From positions 38,002,356 through 38,066,355 of the forward strand of contig OV277870.1 in NCBI GenBank assembly GCA_922989275.2: a stretch of 64,000 bases of DNA. Reading direction: 5' to 3'. This stretch comes from Gari tellinella. Taxonomy: Eukaryota > Mollusca > Bivalvia > Cardiida > Psammobiidae. The translations under genes were made by a program, and so were the position numbers. This document shows, piece after piece, positions 41,542-53,204 of this stretch (positions are counted from its first letter, which is position 1; the number at the start of each line of letters is the position of its first letter). The notes beneath the pieces are model-generated. The model was not told where the DNA came from and did not search any database. It saw only the letters and a program-made list of their open reading frames with translations.

Positions 41542-42764
41542 ATATATATATTTAAAATTCCTTTACTTGTTGCAATATGTTGAAATTTAGACTCGGTCCT
41601 CTTTCTGTTTACAGAAACAGAATCCAAAACACAAAACTTTAGATCATGATCTACTTTAAAATTTACATTTCATTTGAATGAATTTCAATGGTTGTGCAAT
41701 ACAAACACTTTGAAATGCTACATTCAGTCTAAATGGTATCCGTTCAGGCATTTACAGACTTGAATATCTATGACTGATAGATGCAATACTCATACAAGTT
41801 ACAAAGTTGAAACCATTTTTCTATTATAAGTGACAGTGACCTTGACCCCAATTGTTTGCAACCCCTAACTATACTAAGTAAACTTTTTGGCCAAAACATT
41901 TCCAAATTTGGAAGAAATCGAACAAAAATGTTGGAAGTTATGTGTTAAGATACGATAGGTTCAATGCATTGGTACCTATGGAGATTTTACCCTTGGTGCT
42001 TAGCAAACTTTGAGTAGTATATGTATTCATGAAAGATATCTACTTGCAAACAATATCCCATTTCATTTTAGCAAGTTTTACAGGTTTTTAAGCTGCATCT
42101 GACTACTAGTATCTATTTCTAAGTAACGACCATGACCTTGAGGCAAACAACTAATATTTGCAATCCCAAGCTGGTTTTTTTGTACATATTAGCTATCCAT
42201 TCATAGCCTTTTGGAACAATAGCTCATTTCTCACTAAAGTCACTGAGCAGATGTTTGCCTATTGACCATGACAAAATCTCCAATTCCAATACTGCCAATT
42301 GCAATTCATGAAAGCTATCCATATGTAAAGTTTTAAAGCAGTATCTAATTTCCATCTCAAATTAAATGTACAATGTATTGAGCAGAAACAAAAGCTTGTT
42401 GTCTGCATATTTCATTGCAAAACCTTGATCACAATACAATCAAGCCATAAATGAATGAATGTGGTTTATTGGCAGAACATACTAAAATGAGCATATGCAC
42501 CTATCATTCATCTAAACAGTATATTTTTAGATTAATTTGAAAACAATTGCAAATGTGCTAACAGTTTTGATCCACATCAGACACCATACGATGCTTTAGT
42601 GTAAAGACTGGAGATGTGCAAATTGTAATGCAGTTCTACTGTTTAGTCTTACTACCATCAAGGCAGTTTAGAACATACAAGATTCAATTCAGTATAGTAA
42701 AACCTGTGTTCAGTCTCCATTTACTGAAGATTTGCTATCTTTTACCCATTTAACCCTTTACTCC

Positions 42765-43016
42765 TTAACCCATTACTCCATAGCCTGTTTCTAATTTTGA
42801 AAATATGTGACCACTTAAAGCAGGTTGAAAGTAAAGCAGAATGCGCCCTAAGGCGCATTCTGCTTTACTTTCAGCCTGCTTTATGCTATTATCTGCTAGA
42901 ATATAGAAAATATTTCTTATAAATTTTATTTATGACAGTATAAATTGGAACTATTTTCATCAGTGGAGGAATTAGATATAGGCGTAAAAATGCGTTTTTA
43001 TGGGGTAATGGGTTAT
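42765..43016. mobile_element. Family C MITE
   Basis: TTAACCCATTACTCC..TGGGGTAATGGGTTA. Alpha hairpin apex GCGCC-CTAA-GGCGC. Confidence 0.85.
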
Positions 43017-43501
43017 ATGCACATTTTAACTTATTTGATTTATTCCTTCACTACAGAAATACTTCTAGTTTATACAGTAATGAATATGTAGGACATAAGA
43101 ACTCTTTTCCATATTCTAGCCGACAGTAGCTTAAAGCAGGTTGAAAGTAAAGCAGAATGCGCCTTCCTTAACCCTTTACCCCATAGCCTGTTTCTAGTTT
43201 TGAATACATATGACCACTTAAAGCAGGTTGAAAGTAAAGCAGAATGTGCCTTAGGGCACATTCTGCTTTACTTTAAGCCTGCTTTAAGCTATCATCTGCT
43301 AGGATTCAGAATTTTTTTCTTATGGTTCATTTTCAAAACTGTATTAATTGGAACTATTTTCGTCAGTCGAGGAATAAATCAAATGTTCTCAAAGGCGCTT
43401 CTATGAGGGAATGGGTTAAGGCGCATTCGGCTTACTTTCAACCTGCTTTAAACCGACACCTATCTTCAATATTAGAAACAGGTTGTGGGGTAATAGGTTA
43501 A
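43013..43501. mobile_element. Family C MITE split at its hairpin apex by another C
   Basis: Left half ends GCAGAATGCGCC at 43163. The right half resumes GGCGCATTCGGC at 43420 and ends GGTAATAGGTTAA. The gap holds a complete C element. Confidence 0.75.
43168..43419. mobile_element. Family C MITE nested in the apex of another C
   Basis: TTAACCCTTTACCCC..GAGGGAATGGGTTAA with TTAA at both ends. Alpha apex GTGCC-TTAG-GGCAC. Confidence 0.8.
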
Positions 43502-43504
43502 ATA

Positions 43505-43718
43505 AGACATTGGCAAACAGTGAAAACTCTGATGAGACACCGCAATAGGCGCGGTCTCATTATAGTCTACACTGTTTGCTGTTTGTATTTCTATAAAATG
43601 TTCTGCTGTATGGACAAACAGTGTAGTGTCTTTAGATCTGCCTTGTATGTCTACAATGAAATCTTCCAGATAGCAAATATGGAGAGTTCATTGCAATATC
43701 CAGGCATAAATGGGTTAA
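43505..43718. mobile_element. Family L MITE
   Basis: Inverse L: hairpin CTCTGATGAGACACC..GCGGTCTCATTATAG, right end CCAGGCATAAATGGGTTAA. Confidence 0.75.
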
Positions 43719-43921
43719 AAACACTAAGTTGCTGCTAAGTGCAAGATAAAAGCAATTAATGCAGTAAGTTTTTGAAATGCTTTCGTCCAGCACTCAGCTG
43801 CAACAAGTCTTAAAACGGTGACTTAACACAGGTTTAAAGTATTACCATTTGTTACGGTTATCACCAAAACCTATACATAGACTCTATATAGATGAGTCAG
43901 AACCAATCAGTATTGCATATA

Positions 43922-44183
43922 CAGTAAAACCTGAATATAACAGCCGCTCACAACAATAATAGCTTAGAGCATGGTAGGAGTTGAACAGAAAGCTCCTAAT
44001 AGAACTTTCTTGTTTTACTCCCAGCAATTCATGCTCTAAGCAATTATCCAAACATGAAAGCTTAAAACAGTATAAATGTAAAGCTGAGCTAGCTCTTGTT
44101 GGAACTTTCTGCTTTACTCCTATCATTCTCTAAGCTACCACCTGTCTTGTTTGAGGGGTTGTTATAACAGGGTTTCATTGCTG
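43922..44183. mobile_element. A-related MITE with two hairpin-like cores
   Basis: TA + CAGTAAAACCTGAATATAAC..GTTATAACAGGGTTTC. Two alpha-like cores (43985-44040 and 44068-44130) with GAAAGCTCC/GAACTTTCT tips. Confidence 0.65.
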
Positions 44184-44290
44184 TATTGCAAACTTATGCT
44201 TATGACATGTACATGTATAAGAGATGGTAACATGTATTGGAAATTATGTATGATCAGTCCTTAAGTTGCTCCAAGATGAACACAGGCTAT

Positions 44291-44475
44291 AACTCTTTGC
44301 AGCATAAGGGTAATTTTTTCGTCTGCATTCATTTTTGTTGTCTGCTTTTGTTCTCAAAATCGAATTAACAAAATTACTTTTCCATAACAGGGTTGGAGCG
44401 TCAAACAATTTGGATCCTGATGAGCCGCTGCGATACGCAGCATCTCATCATGATCCAAACTGTTTGCAAAGGTAA
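44291..44475. mobile_element. Family G MITE
   Basis: AACTCTTTGCAGC.. left; beta hairpin TTTGGATCCTGATGAGCCGC, apex CTGCG-ATA-CGCAG. Confidence 0.65.
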
Positions 44476-44844
44476 TCATGGTATCACCATTAGAGTGCCA
44501 GCTTTTAATGTGTTTTCCAAGTTATCCTGGTGTCCACAAGGTAAGGACTGATATTAGCAATGTTAAGTTTAGTACAGTTTATTGTCATGTTGTTTAGTCA
44601 GACAGGATTTGGAATAGAGACAGAGGATAATTCTGATACAAATGTATTACAGGGTGCTTCATGGAAACTTACTGGTCACCTGCATACTGCTTCATTGTAC
44701 AAGGACAGACTGCTTTACAAGTTTTCTTTTTGAGTGAAGTAATGTAATGCAAACCATTTGTAACACAGTCAAATCTGGGTCCAGCCACCACTCAGTGAAG
44801 AAGCATTGAATATTAACTTGCAAGACAATTGGAAGCAGAATACA

Positions 44845-44910
44845 GGACAAAATTAATGCAGAAAGCTCCAAAAGGTACTTTCTGCATTAGTTTGATTCTA
44901 CATCACTCTT
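44845..44910. repeat. Family A hairpin relic
   Basis: ACAAAATTAATGCAGAAAGC-TCCAAAAGGTA-CTTTCTGCATTAG. Confidence 0.5.
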
Positions 44911-45149
44911 TTGGAAGCTCAGAATCTGTACCAATATTTCACATGTCTAAGATTGCTTCTTTACCTTTTGAATAATGGCTGAACAGATGTTTTACTTAAA
45001 TCAAAGGGAAATAACCAACCTGTTCAATAAGTCAGTCTACCAATTAATCTTTGTGTGGATGAAGGTGATTTTAGTTTATTTGAAAGATTGTGAATGTATC
45101 TAATGATCATGGTGAGATTTCATGGAGATTTCCCACTCCAAATTTAAGA

Positions 45150-45245
45150 AGCTCAAGCAAATCCTATTTTAAGACTTCTCATTAGAATTGTCTCAAAGAG
45201 ACATTTCTAATGAGTGGTCACAACATAGGGTCTAGTCTTGACATA
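45150..45245. repeat. Family J centre, decayed
   Basis: CTCATTAGAATTGTCTCAAAGAGACATTTCTAATGAG. Confidence 0.6.
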
Positions 45246-45548
45246 CACATTTAGTCTTATTTGATCCGAACAATTATGTTTTATTACGATCATTTCTCCC
45301 TTTTAAGCAATGTGAATGCAGGGTGATGTGATGAGTTAACCGACCCCCGGAGAGTATAGCATACTGCACACTGCTGCATGTCTGTTTATATAATTATAAT
45401 GTATAGGTGCTCCAATTTATTACTATAAAGCCTGGAGAACGAACTTCCAACTTCTCTGCGGGAAAGCTAAACGCCAACATTTCTATAGTATAAACACCCT
45501 ATCTAAAGGCAATATAAGGTAAAAATCAAAAGCCTTCAAATGGTATAG

Positions 45549-45748
45549 ATGGACATAACTCCAGAAGAGGTGAGTATTTCAAATACTAAAATCTTTATGT
45601 CCTCACCAAACACTATGTTGTCACTACTCATTAGAATCGTCTCTTTGAGACGATTCTAATGAGTAGTGACAACATAGGGTTACTTCGAGAATTAAAGGAG
45701 AAATTGTTGAATGTCTGTTTAGTTTACTCAGTCCTATCTGGAGCCTTG
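45549..45748. mobile_element. Family J fold-back with 31-bp perfect arms
   Basis: 45613-45643 pairs without mismatch to 45647-45677 around a 3-base TTT loop (core GAATCGTCTC/GAGACGATTC). End ..CAGTCCTATCTGGAGCC. Confidence 0.8.
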
Positions 45749-46056
45749 GATGGTCTGGGCAGGTTAGAAGATCAATATGTTACTTTTCAGCTAAAATACA
45801 AACAAAACACTCCAGCACTTCCTAGTTAAAGCATGCAGAAATGTTCCAATCTTCCTAATAAAAATCAAATATAAGAAAGCAACCATGCTTTGCATTCTAC
45901 TAAATCTTCTATCTTATAAATTTCTATTGCAGCTAGGTTACAAGTGACTGTGAGACTACAAGTGTTCACTGGACAGGGACTTATTGCTTACAGGGTAAGC
46001 CCTGCAAACACTTTATATCAGACATAATGAAGTACCACTTGCAGGATCAAAACTGT

Positions 46057-46307
46057 TTAACTCTTTCCTCCCTAAAACTTCAAATGGACAATCCCAGTTT
46101 CCATTTTAGTCTAATCCATTTCTGACTTTTAAGGGTTGTTTTTGTCAATGTTTGGCATTATGACAAACAGTGAAGACCCTGATCAGAGGGCTCCTTATGG
46201 AGCCCTCTGATCTGGGTATTCACTGTTTGCATAGGACAAGTGCACTTTTCACATGTATACTGTTTGAAAAGGACGCCAAAAAGCGGGACTAGGGTTCAAA
46301 GGGTTAA
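46057..46307. mobile_element. Family H MITE (inverse)
   Basis: TTAACTCTTTCCTCCC..GGGTTCAAAGGGTTAA. Same subfamily as 2975, 61567 and 62870 (CGCATATAGGCG-type end). Confidence 0.85.
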
Positions 46308-46341
46308 CTTTTAAATTGTGATTGTTACAATAAGAACAGTA

Positions 46342-46687
46342 CAGTGCTCCATCCCAACAACAATTCCCTCCATACAACAATACTTGCCGCTGTTCCCCCC
46401 ATAAAACCATTATGTCTACACTTTCACTGTTGCAATATCGGCTGCTTAAAATTGCCGTTTGTCGGTTTTTCTCAAAGTTACGTATTGGAATTTTGACAGA
46501 AGAAACATAAAAACGAGTGACAAATAGTTTGCAACCAGATCAGACGCCAGGTACGTGATGTCTAATCTTGAATCAAACTGTTTTCAAATGTACTCTAAAG
46601 GTAAATTATTTCCTTATAACAACTCCCTCCGAACAATACAAACCATCTTTATCTCTCAGTGGGTAATGTTGTAGAGAAGGGGCACTG
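46342..46687. mobile_element. Family F MITE, inverse, decayed hairpin
   Basis: TA + CAGTGCTCCATCCCAAC..AGAAGGGGCACTG + TA. Confidence 0.75.
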
Positions 46688-47255
46688 TATAGCGTAACCT
46701 CTGAAAACAAACTGTTCAATCATTCAAAGAGGATGTGTTCTATAAACAGGTAGTAGCTTATAATGCCAGACAACAGTAATATGTAGAAAGCTGAACAACC
46801 TTTCTGCATTACCAGTATACTATTTCATTTTGAAGCTGCAACCAACATTTCTAATGGCTGCAAAGCCGCCCTAATTGGAAAATCTTTCTTAACTTTATAT
46901 CCAATAAAATTAATCGTTAGGTAATGATTATAGAATCTCAATATCACTGCAAACTGTTTTTAAATTTTTTTTTAGTTATGATCACAAGATCCATTGAGTT
47001 TGTTCTACTTTTAGTTGTTTGTTTGTTTGTAGTATAAAGTTAAGTATTAAAATGCATGCCAATATGAAACTGCTGAGTTATGATATGGACAGCCCAATCT
47101 ACTCGGAGCTACTTAAGTTCCTGTCTCTCTCATTCAGAATTAAGTGCGAACTACATCTATTAACTCCAATACTCAATACATGTAGATGAAGTTTAATTAC
47201 TAGTTCTTATGTGATAGGTGCAAAATCTAAGCCTGATATAGCTGTCTAAAACATC
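46688..47255. other. No gene; weak A-type remnant
   Basis: A trace of A ends near 46697-46780, otherwise unique. Confidence 0.3.
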
Positions 47256-47497
47256 TTAACCCATTCCCCCAAAAATATGCCTTTAATTTATTCCTCCACT
47301 GAAGAAAAAAGTTCCAATTTATACAGTAATTAATATGTTTTTTAAGATAAATTTTCTATTTTCTCGCAGATAGTAGCTTAAAGCAGGCTGAAAGTGAAGC
47401 AGAATGTGCCTTCAGGCGCATTCTGCTTTACTTTCAACCTGCTTTAAGTGATCACCTGTCTTCAAAACTAGAAATAACCTAGAGGGTAATGGGTTAA
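47256..47497. mobile_element. Family C MITE
   Basis: TTAACCCATTCCCCC..GAGGGTAATGGGTTAA. Apex GTGCC-TTCA-GGCGC. Confidence 0.8.
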
Positions 47498-47518
47498 TAA
47501 ACCAGCCCTGAATTAAGA

Positions 47519-47590
47519 GGTGACTGCTAAATGCAGGACAACTGCAATCCTAGGAGCTTTCTGCATCATAATTGTCCTGCAGTCAGTCCC
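47519..47590. repeat. Family A hairpin relic
   Basis: AATGCAGGACAACTGCAATC-CTAGGAGCTTTCTGCATCATAATTG. Confidence 0.45.
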
Positions 47591-48957
47591 CACTTTTGCT
47601 AAAGACTACAATGTCATATTATTGTTGTTTCAATGGTCATTTAATACAAAATTGACAAGTAACCGGAAAAGTCTTGATTGAGAGACAATAACAATTACAA
47701 GACCTTCTATCATGTTAAAGCAATTAGCTTTAACAATATCCATTACAATTAGACCCACAGTTTCAGTTGAAGAGAGGCAAAGATATTAGATGACTAACAG
47801 TGACCATGACCTTTTAGCCTGATTGTTGGCATGGCAACACTTTTTCTGAGGTAACCAGGTAATAACCATCATAAAAATATCAAATCAGTCTTGCGGAGAA
47901 AGAATTTTTTATAGTTTATACACTAATAGCAAAGAGGGAAAAAATAGTAAAATAATTTAAACAGGGGCTGCTTAAAGCAGACTGAAAATGGTTGAAAGTT
48001 TTGATCACATCTATTTATTTTGAAATGTTCCTAAATTCTATGTTCTTGAAATAAACTTGCAGTGAAGCAGGGAGGCATTATAAGTGACCTATAACAGTTA
48101 ATCTAAATGCTAGTTGAATCCTGCATAAATATTATAAATATGGATAATGTTTCTGAAGGACTATGGGATACTAGTAGCAATGTTGGATGAGTAATGTAAA
48201 TTGTTCAGAATCTAACTGTCATGTCATTTTCATTTTTGACATGCTTGCTAAACAGGACCAAAGACATGTTCAAAGCTCCTTTTGGAGCTTTTCACTTACC
48301 TTTTTTCCCTGATTTAAGAAGATAGTTTTAGACATGTCCATGCTTTTTCACTGTATTTCACTCAAGAAGTAGTTAGACTTACAAACAGGGAAGAACATGC
48401 GAAGTAAAGCATTTAAAAATACCTTGTCTTTTCAAATCTTAAGCATAGTTTAGCCATTAATTTCATAATTATAGTGACTACTAAGATTTATGATCTGAAC
48501 AACTTACATTGTATGATTAGAATGAGTGATTTATGGGGGTTTCAATGCAGATGCAGACAGTTGTTTCCATTCCACGGTCAGGTCTAAAACATATTGCACT
48601 TCCATACCACCAGTGACACACATATATATGGTATACATATGGGAGTATTTAATAAAACTCTTTTTAAATCCAAGGGAGATAACAAGAGTTATATATCATT
48701 TTGTCTATATGCATTGTTACCCACCTTTGATGAATCTGCTCAAGCTACAATGTGTGTGAATCCAAAAACTGCAAACTAGGTCAGAACAATCACATTTCAA
48801 CTTTGTACAATATTTTAGCCCTTTCTTTGTTGAAAACCAATATACATGTATGTACATATCTTGCAAACTGCACTGCACTGCTTATTTGTTTAATTTACTT
48901 TCATTTTTGTGAAAGGGTTCTAAATTAACATAAACACTAGTCATTTTACACAGGAGT
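47591..48957. other. No recognisable gene in TNK2 intron
   Basis: Unique AT-rich intron with one A-like hairpin trace (CAAAGCTCCTTTTGGAGCTTTT, ~48271-48292). Confidence 0.3.
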
Positions 48958-49149
48958 CAGGGCTCCAGATGAGGGGAGTATTTCAAAAACAAAAATCTTT
49001 ATTTCTGCTTTAAACCCTATGGTGTCACTACGCATTAGAATCGTCTCGAAGAGACGATTCTAATGAGTAGTAACACCATAACATTTCGTGCTAAAATGAG
49101 TGAGAAAATGTTGGATTTGTTCAATATACACCCTCTTATCTGGAGCCCT
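48958..49149. mobile_element. Family J fold-back
   Basis: CAGGGCTCCAGATGAGGG..CCTCTTATCTGGAGCCCT. Centre GAATCGTCTC-GAA-GAGACGATTC. Confidence 0.8.
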
Positions 49150-49796
49150 AGTGAAATGGTCCAAATGTAAAATATTGCAATAAAAGGGTTAAAAATTGCA
49201 CATGTTTTCCACCTCAAAAATACAGACATGTAATATTTTATATCAATCATCCAAAAGTCTCCATATGAAGATTGCATGTAGGTTTCTGGCTAGGTTGCTT
49301 GTATTTTGGATTCACACACAAGATGATGTCAGCTACTATTAGTTCCTCTACACTGCTGGCTCAGCTTGTCCACTTGTGTTGCTATGACAAAAAACAGTGT
49401 GCCTCTAGAGATGGCTGTTACCATGGCGCGATCCCCCAACAACATTCAGTATAAACCTTCCTAACATGTACATGTAGTAATAATTTCATAACAGTAAAGT
49501 ATTAATTTGAGCTCATCCCTTAAAGACCAAATGACAATTATACGGGGAGTTGTCTGAAGACTTGCCTAACTTTTACACAATGTACCATAAAGCATGTGAA
49601 GTAGAAGCCAATACTGACTACAAACATGCAAGATATTGAAACAAAAATGTAGGCATGCAAAAAAGTAATAAACTGACATGACCAAACTAAAGCAAGATGC
49701 AAAGCCCCATTAGCCCAGCGAGGACAAGTTATTGCAAAACGAAACTGGTAAGAACATGCAACATTGAACCTTTATCATCATTGATGAGCCATACAA

Positions 49797-50048
49797 TTAA
49801 CCCTTTACCTGATAGCATTGTTTCTAGTATTGAAGATATGTGACTACTTAAAGCAGGTTGAAAGTAAAGCAGAATGCGCCCTAAGGCGCATTCTGCTTTA
49901 CTTTCAGCCTGCTTTAAGCTATTACTGCTAGAATAAAGAAAGTATTAAATATGACACATATTCATTACGGTATAATTTGTAACTATTTTCTTCAGCGGAT
50001 GAATAAAATGAATGTGCTAAAAGTCGCTTCTATAAGGGAAAGGGTTAA
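49797..50048. mobile_element. Family C MITE
   Basis: TTAACCCTTTACCTG..GGGAAAGGGTTAA. Alpha hairpin with a single arm mismatch, apex GCGCC-CTAA-GGCGC. Close to 19441. Confidence 0.85.
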
Positions 50049-50152
50049 GGAAGCCTAAGTTTTACAGGGTAGATTGCTTTATCTTTAAATGATATAAACT
50101 CTTACAAAAAACTTAAAATACCTTTAAGCTATATGAGAGATGTGCTGAAAAC

Positions 50153-50396
50153 TTAACTCATTACCACCTTTTTACGCCGTTAATTTATTCCCATACTGCA
50201 GAAAATTGATTCACTTTATACAGTCATGAATACATATCATAAATATTTTCTATATCCTAGCAGAATATAGCTTAAAGCAGGCTGAAACTAAAGCAGAACT
50301 TCACTTAAGACACATTCTGCTTTACTTTCAACCTGATTTTAGTGGTAACATATCTTCAAAACTAGAAACATTACAATCTATGGGGTAATGGATTAA
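50153..50396. mobile_element. Family C MITE
   Basis: TTAACTCATTACCACC..TGGGGTAATGGATTAA; hairpin partly decayed. Confidence 0.75.
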
Positions 50397-51477
50397 AATT
50401 AACTCTTTCTCACTTTTATAAGTAAAATTTCAAAAGGCAGACAATTTCAATCCTGATCAGGCCCAAATTGCATGGTACTTGGTCAGGATCTAGACTTGAT
50501 TTTTTTTCTTCAAAATTAAATCCCTCAAGAGAAGATGTAAAAGGTCATTGGTTAAAAAGGAGTACGGAATAGTCCATTTGGAAAGTCAGCGGAAACGGAA
50601 AGAATTGATTGACTTTCTGAGCCATAAAAATAACAATTTTAGATGCTTTAGGAATTGCAGACAAAGACATTTGCATATTCTGAATCATATGTTAATAAAG
50701 AGCTCAGTTTTAGAAGACGTTCTCTGTTTAATTATTCCATTGCCAACAGTTAGAAGCCTACTCATGCAGTTGTCATGGTAAAATTGCATTGTTAGTGTAC
50801 TGGTAAGCTGATAATACAATTCTAAAAGCTGATTGTTTAAATCTGTAACCTAGCGACTAAACTATAGTGTATCTGGTAAAATCTTGAGTATATAACTCTG
50901 GTGTATATTTGTATAATGTACTAACAATATATGATAATGCACTCATATATATATATAATGCTATGATTGGTATTTAAATAATCCATTCTTTATTAATTTT
51001 TGACCACTAATAATCCTGGGATAAAAATAATTCTGTCATCAAAACATTTGCATGTGTATATTATTATTAAAACCTTAGAACAACCCTGATATCATTATAA
51101 TTCCAAAATGTAATCTGCTGTAAACTAGCAAAATTATTCTGACTAATTTTTCCGAATATATATGGTAGCTGCAGAAACTAGTAGCAACAGTTGACATAGG
51201 AAGTACTGATGATCAAAAAACAGGTTCTAGACTCTACAAAGAGAGAGAACTCTATAATCTCTATGAAGGGAGAGAACTCTATTTACTAATGGAAACCTAC
51301 TCCTACAGGAAGGTACAGTGGGTGAAAGCTTGAGAGTTAGCGGATGAAAGCAGCATCAAGGTATATCAAATGTAATTCCAATGAAAATGTATCATGGTTT
51401 GTATGTGGTCAAACCTGTGTTAAGCATATTTTACTGTTTAAGTGAAGAGCATGAAGATCTCTTAATACAAATGGCTA
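50397..51477. other. No gene; decayed G hairpin at ~50435-50505
   Basis: ATCCTGATCAGGCCC..TTGGTCAGGATCTAG; the remainder is AT-rich unique intron. Confidence 0.35.
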
Positions 51478-51571
51478 CCTTGCCTATTACCGAACACATA
51501 CACCTTTTTATGCCTTTAATTTATTCCTCCACTATTAAAAATAAAAGGTGCTTTTATGGGGAAAGGGTTAA
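51478..51571. mobile_element. Family C element with most of its centre deleted
   Basis: CTATTACCG..CCTTTAATTTATTCCTCC joined to AAAAGGTGCTTTTATGGGG..GGGTTAA; no hairpin. Confidence 0.6.
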
Positions 51572-52112
51572 CACAGGTTTGACTGAATGCTATATTTCTG
51601 ACATTGAGACGGAATTCATATAACAGAATACATTGCTTTGTTTATTATCTGCTTACTGTTTAAACTACAGATACTCTTGCTTTTTGTTTCATCAACATTA
51701 ATATTTATTTCTCCTATTTTGTATCACTGAAGTGTTTTATCTGTACAGACCATTACCTGTAATTAAAAGGCAAATATAACAAAATATAGAGAGCACATAG
51801 AAGTCAAGAGGTCAGGGGTCAAGGTGAAGTGAAGGTCAAACAAATCCATAGCCGTGGAAAGAGTGACGAAAGAAGTTGGGGAAAACACGCAGGTGACGAT
51901 AACATAATCAAACTCTGAGGCCATTTTGAATACCAAACATTTGAGAGATTTTTCTGAATTTGAAATTTGGAATTTTCAACTGCCTGATTTCTTCCGCCAT
52001 ACCAATTAATGAAATATTCAATATTTTCTAACATCAAACTTCATAAAAGGCGACTTTTTATGACTCTAATTATTTCTATGCTATGGAAAGTAGTCCCAAC
52101 CTATAAAGTACT

Positions 52113-52322
52113 GGGGCCCGTTTCATAAAACTTCGTACGACAAATGTTGTTTATTTCTCCATCTAATCCTGTCTTGTGACATCTTTTTGGAATCGTCTTT
52201 TCAAAACGATTCCAAAAAGATGTCACAAGACAGGATTTGAAAAGAGAAAAAAGAGATTAAATGTATTTTAAAGTTTTGACTTACGACAACATTTGTCGTA
52301 AGATGTTTTATGAAACGGGCCC
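52113..52322. mobile_element. Family D fold-back
   Basis: GGGGCCCGTTTCATAAAAC..TTTTATGAAACGGGCCCC. Centre GGAATCGTCTTTTCAAAACGATTCC; left arm shortened. Confidence 0.8.
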
Positions 52323-52339
52323 CTGAACATAAAACACAG

Positions 52340-52496
52340 AAGGCATCTCTAGTATTTTTTCTAGATGGAAGCTTAAGGCAGGTTGAAAGTAAATCAGAAT
52401 GCTCCTTAAGGAGCAATCTGCTTTACTTTCAACCTGCTTTTAATGGTCATCCTTCTTCAAGACTAGAAAACAGGCTATGGAGAAACAGGTTAAACA
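52340..52496. mobile_element. Family C right portion with hairpin
   Basis: Alpha hairpin with apex GCTCC-TTAA-GGAGC and ..ACAGGCTATGGAGAAACAGG tail; left end lost. Confidence 0.7.
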
Positions 52497-52866
52497 TTAG
52501 TTTGTAACTCCTGTCTATAAATCTCTGTTAAGATATACTCATAATATTGTGAGATTTAACTGGTGCATCTATTGCAGTTCAACTGTGTTCCTGATATATA
52601 CGTGTGAAATGGTGAAAATTATATAAATAAGCTACACTGATCATACTTATGGTGGACTGGCTCATTAAAGTAAATAATTTTGACTAGAAATTATTCAAAA
52701 TGCCTCTGGCAACACACTCAGATTGTTTTCAATTTCCACTATAACATTTCAAATGTCATATAGGAGCAAAAAAATTATGCATTACTTGCATTCTGTATTA
52801 TGTAGTCACATATCCTTTTCTCTGTCTATCATGCTTATTTACTGAAAGGCAATAACCCACCAAATT

Positions 52867-53100
52867 TTGACCCATTACCTTATTGATAAACCTTTAACAC
52901 CTTTAATTTATTCCTCTACTGAAGAAAATATAGTCATGAATATGCACCATAAAAAATATTTTCTATATCCATTATCCTTGCAGATGGTAGCTTAAGGCAG
53001 GCTGAAAGTAAAGCAGAATGTGCATTCTGCTTTACTTTCAAGCTGCTTTAAGTGGCCCCATGTCTTCAAAACTAGAAACTTGCTATGAAGTAAAGGATTA
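52867..53100. mobile_element. Family C MITE, 105 bp from the large TNK2 exon
   Basis: TTTGACCCATTACC..GAAGTAAAGGATTA. The hairpin lost its tip: GCAGAATG joins TGCATTCTGC. Confidence 0.7.
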
Positions 53101-53204
53101 TAATTAACATGGTGTGTATAGTAGAAACTGAAATCTGTCTGAATCTGAAGCTTGCAACACAATATTGGTACACGAAAAAGAAATCAAAATACCACAACAA
53201 TTAC

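Larger units (their letters stand above)
41188..53204 (-). other. 12-kb intron of the TNK2-like gene
   Basis: The intron is bounded by GTAATT on the 53204 side and TTTTACAG on the 41188 side. It contains at least ten C elements plus A, D, F, G, H, J and L copies, listed separately. Stretches with little recognisable content: 41542-42764, 44476-44840, 47591-48957, 49150-49796, 50500-51477, 51572-52112 and 52500-52866. Confidence 0.7.
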
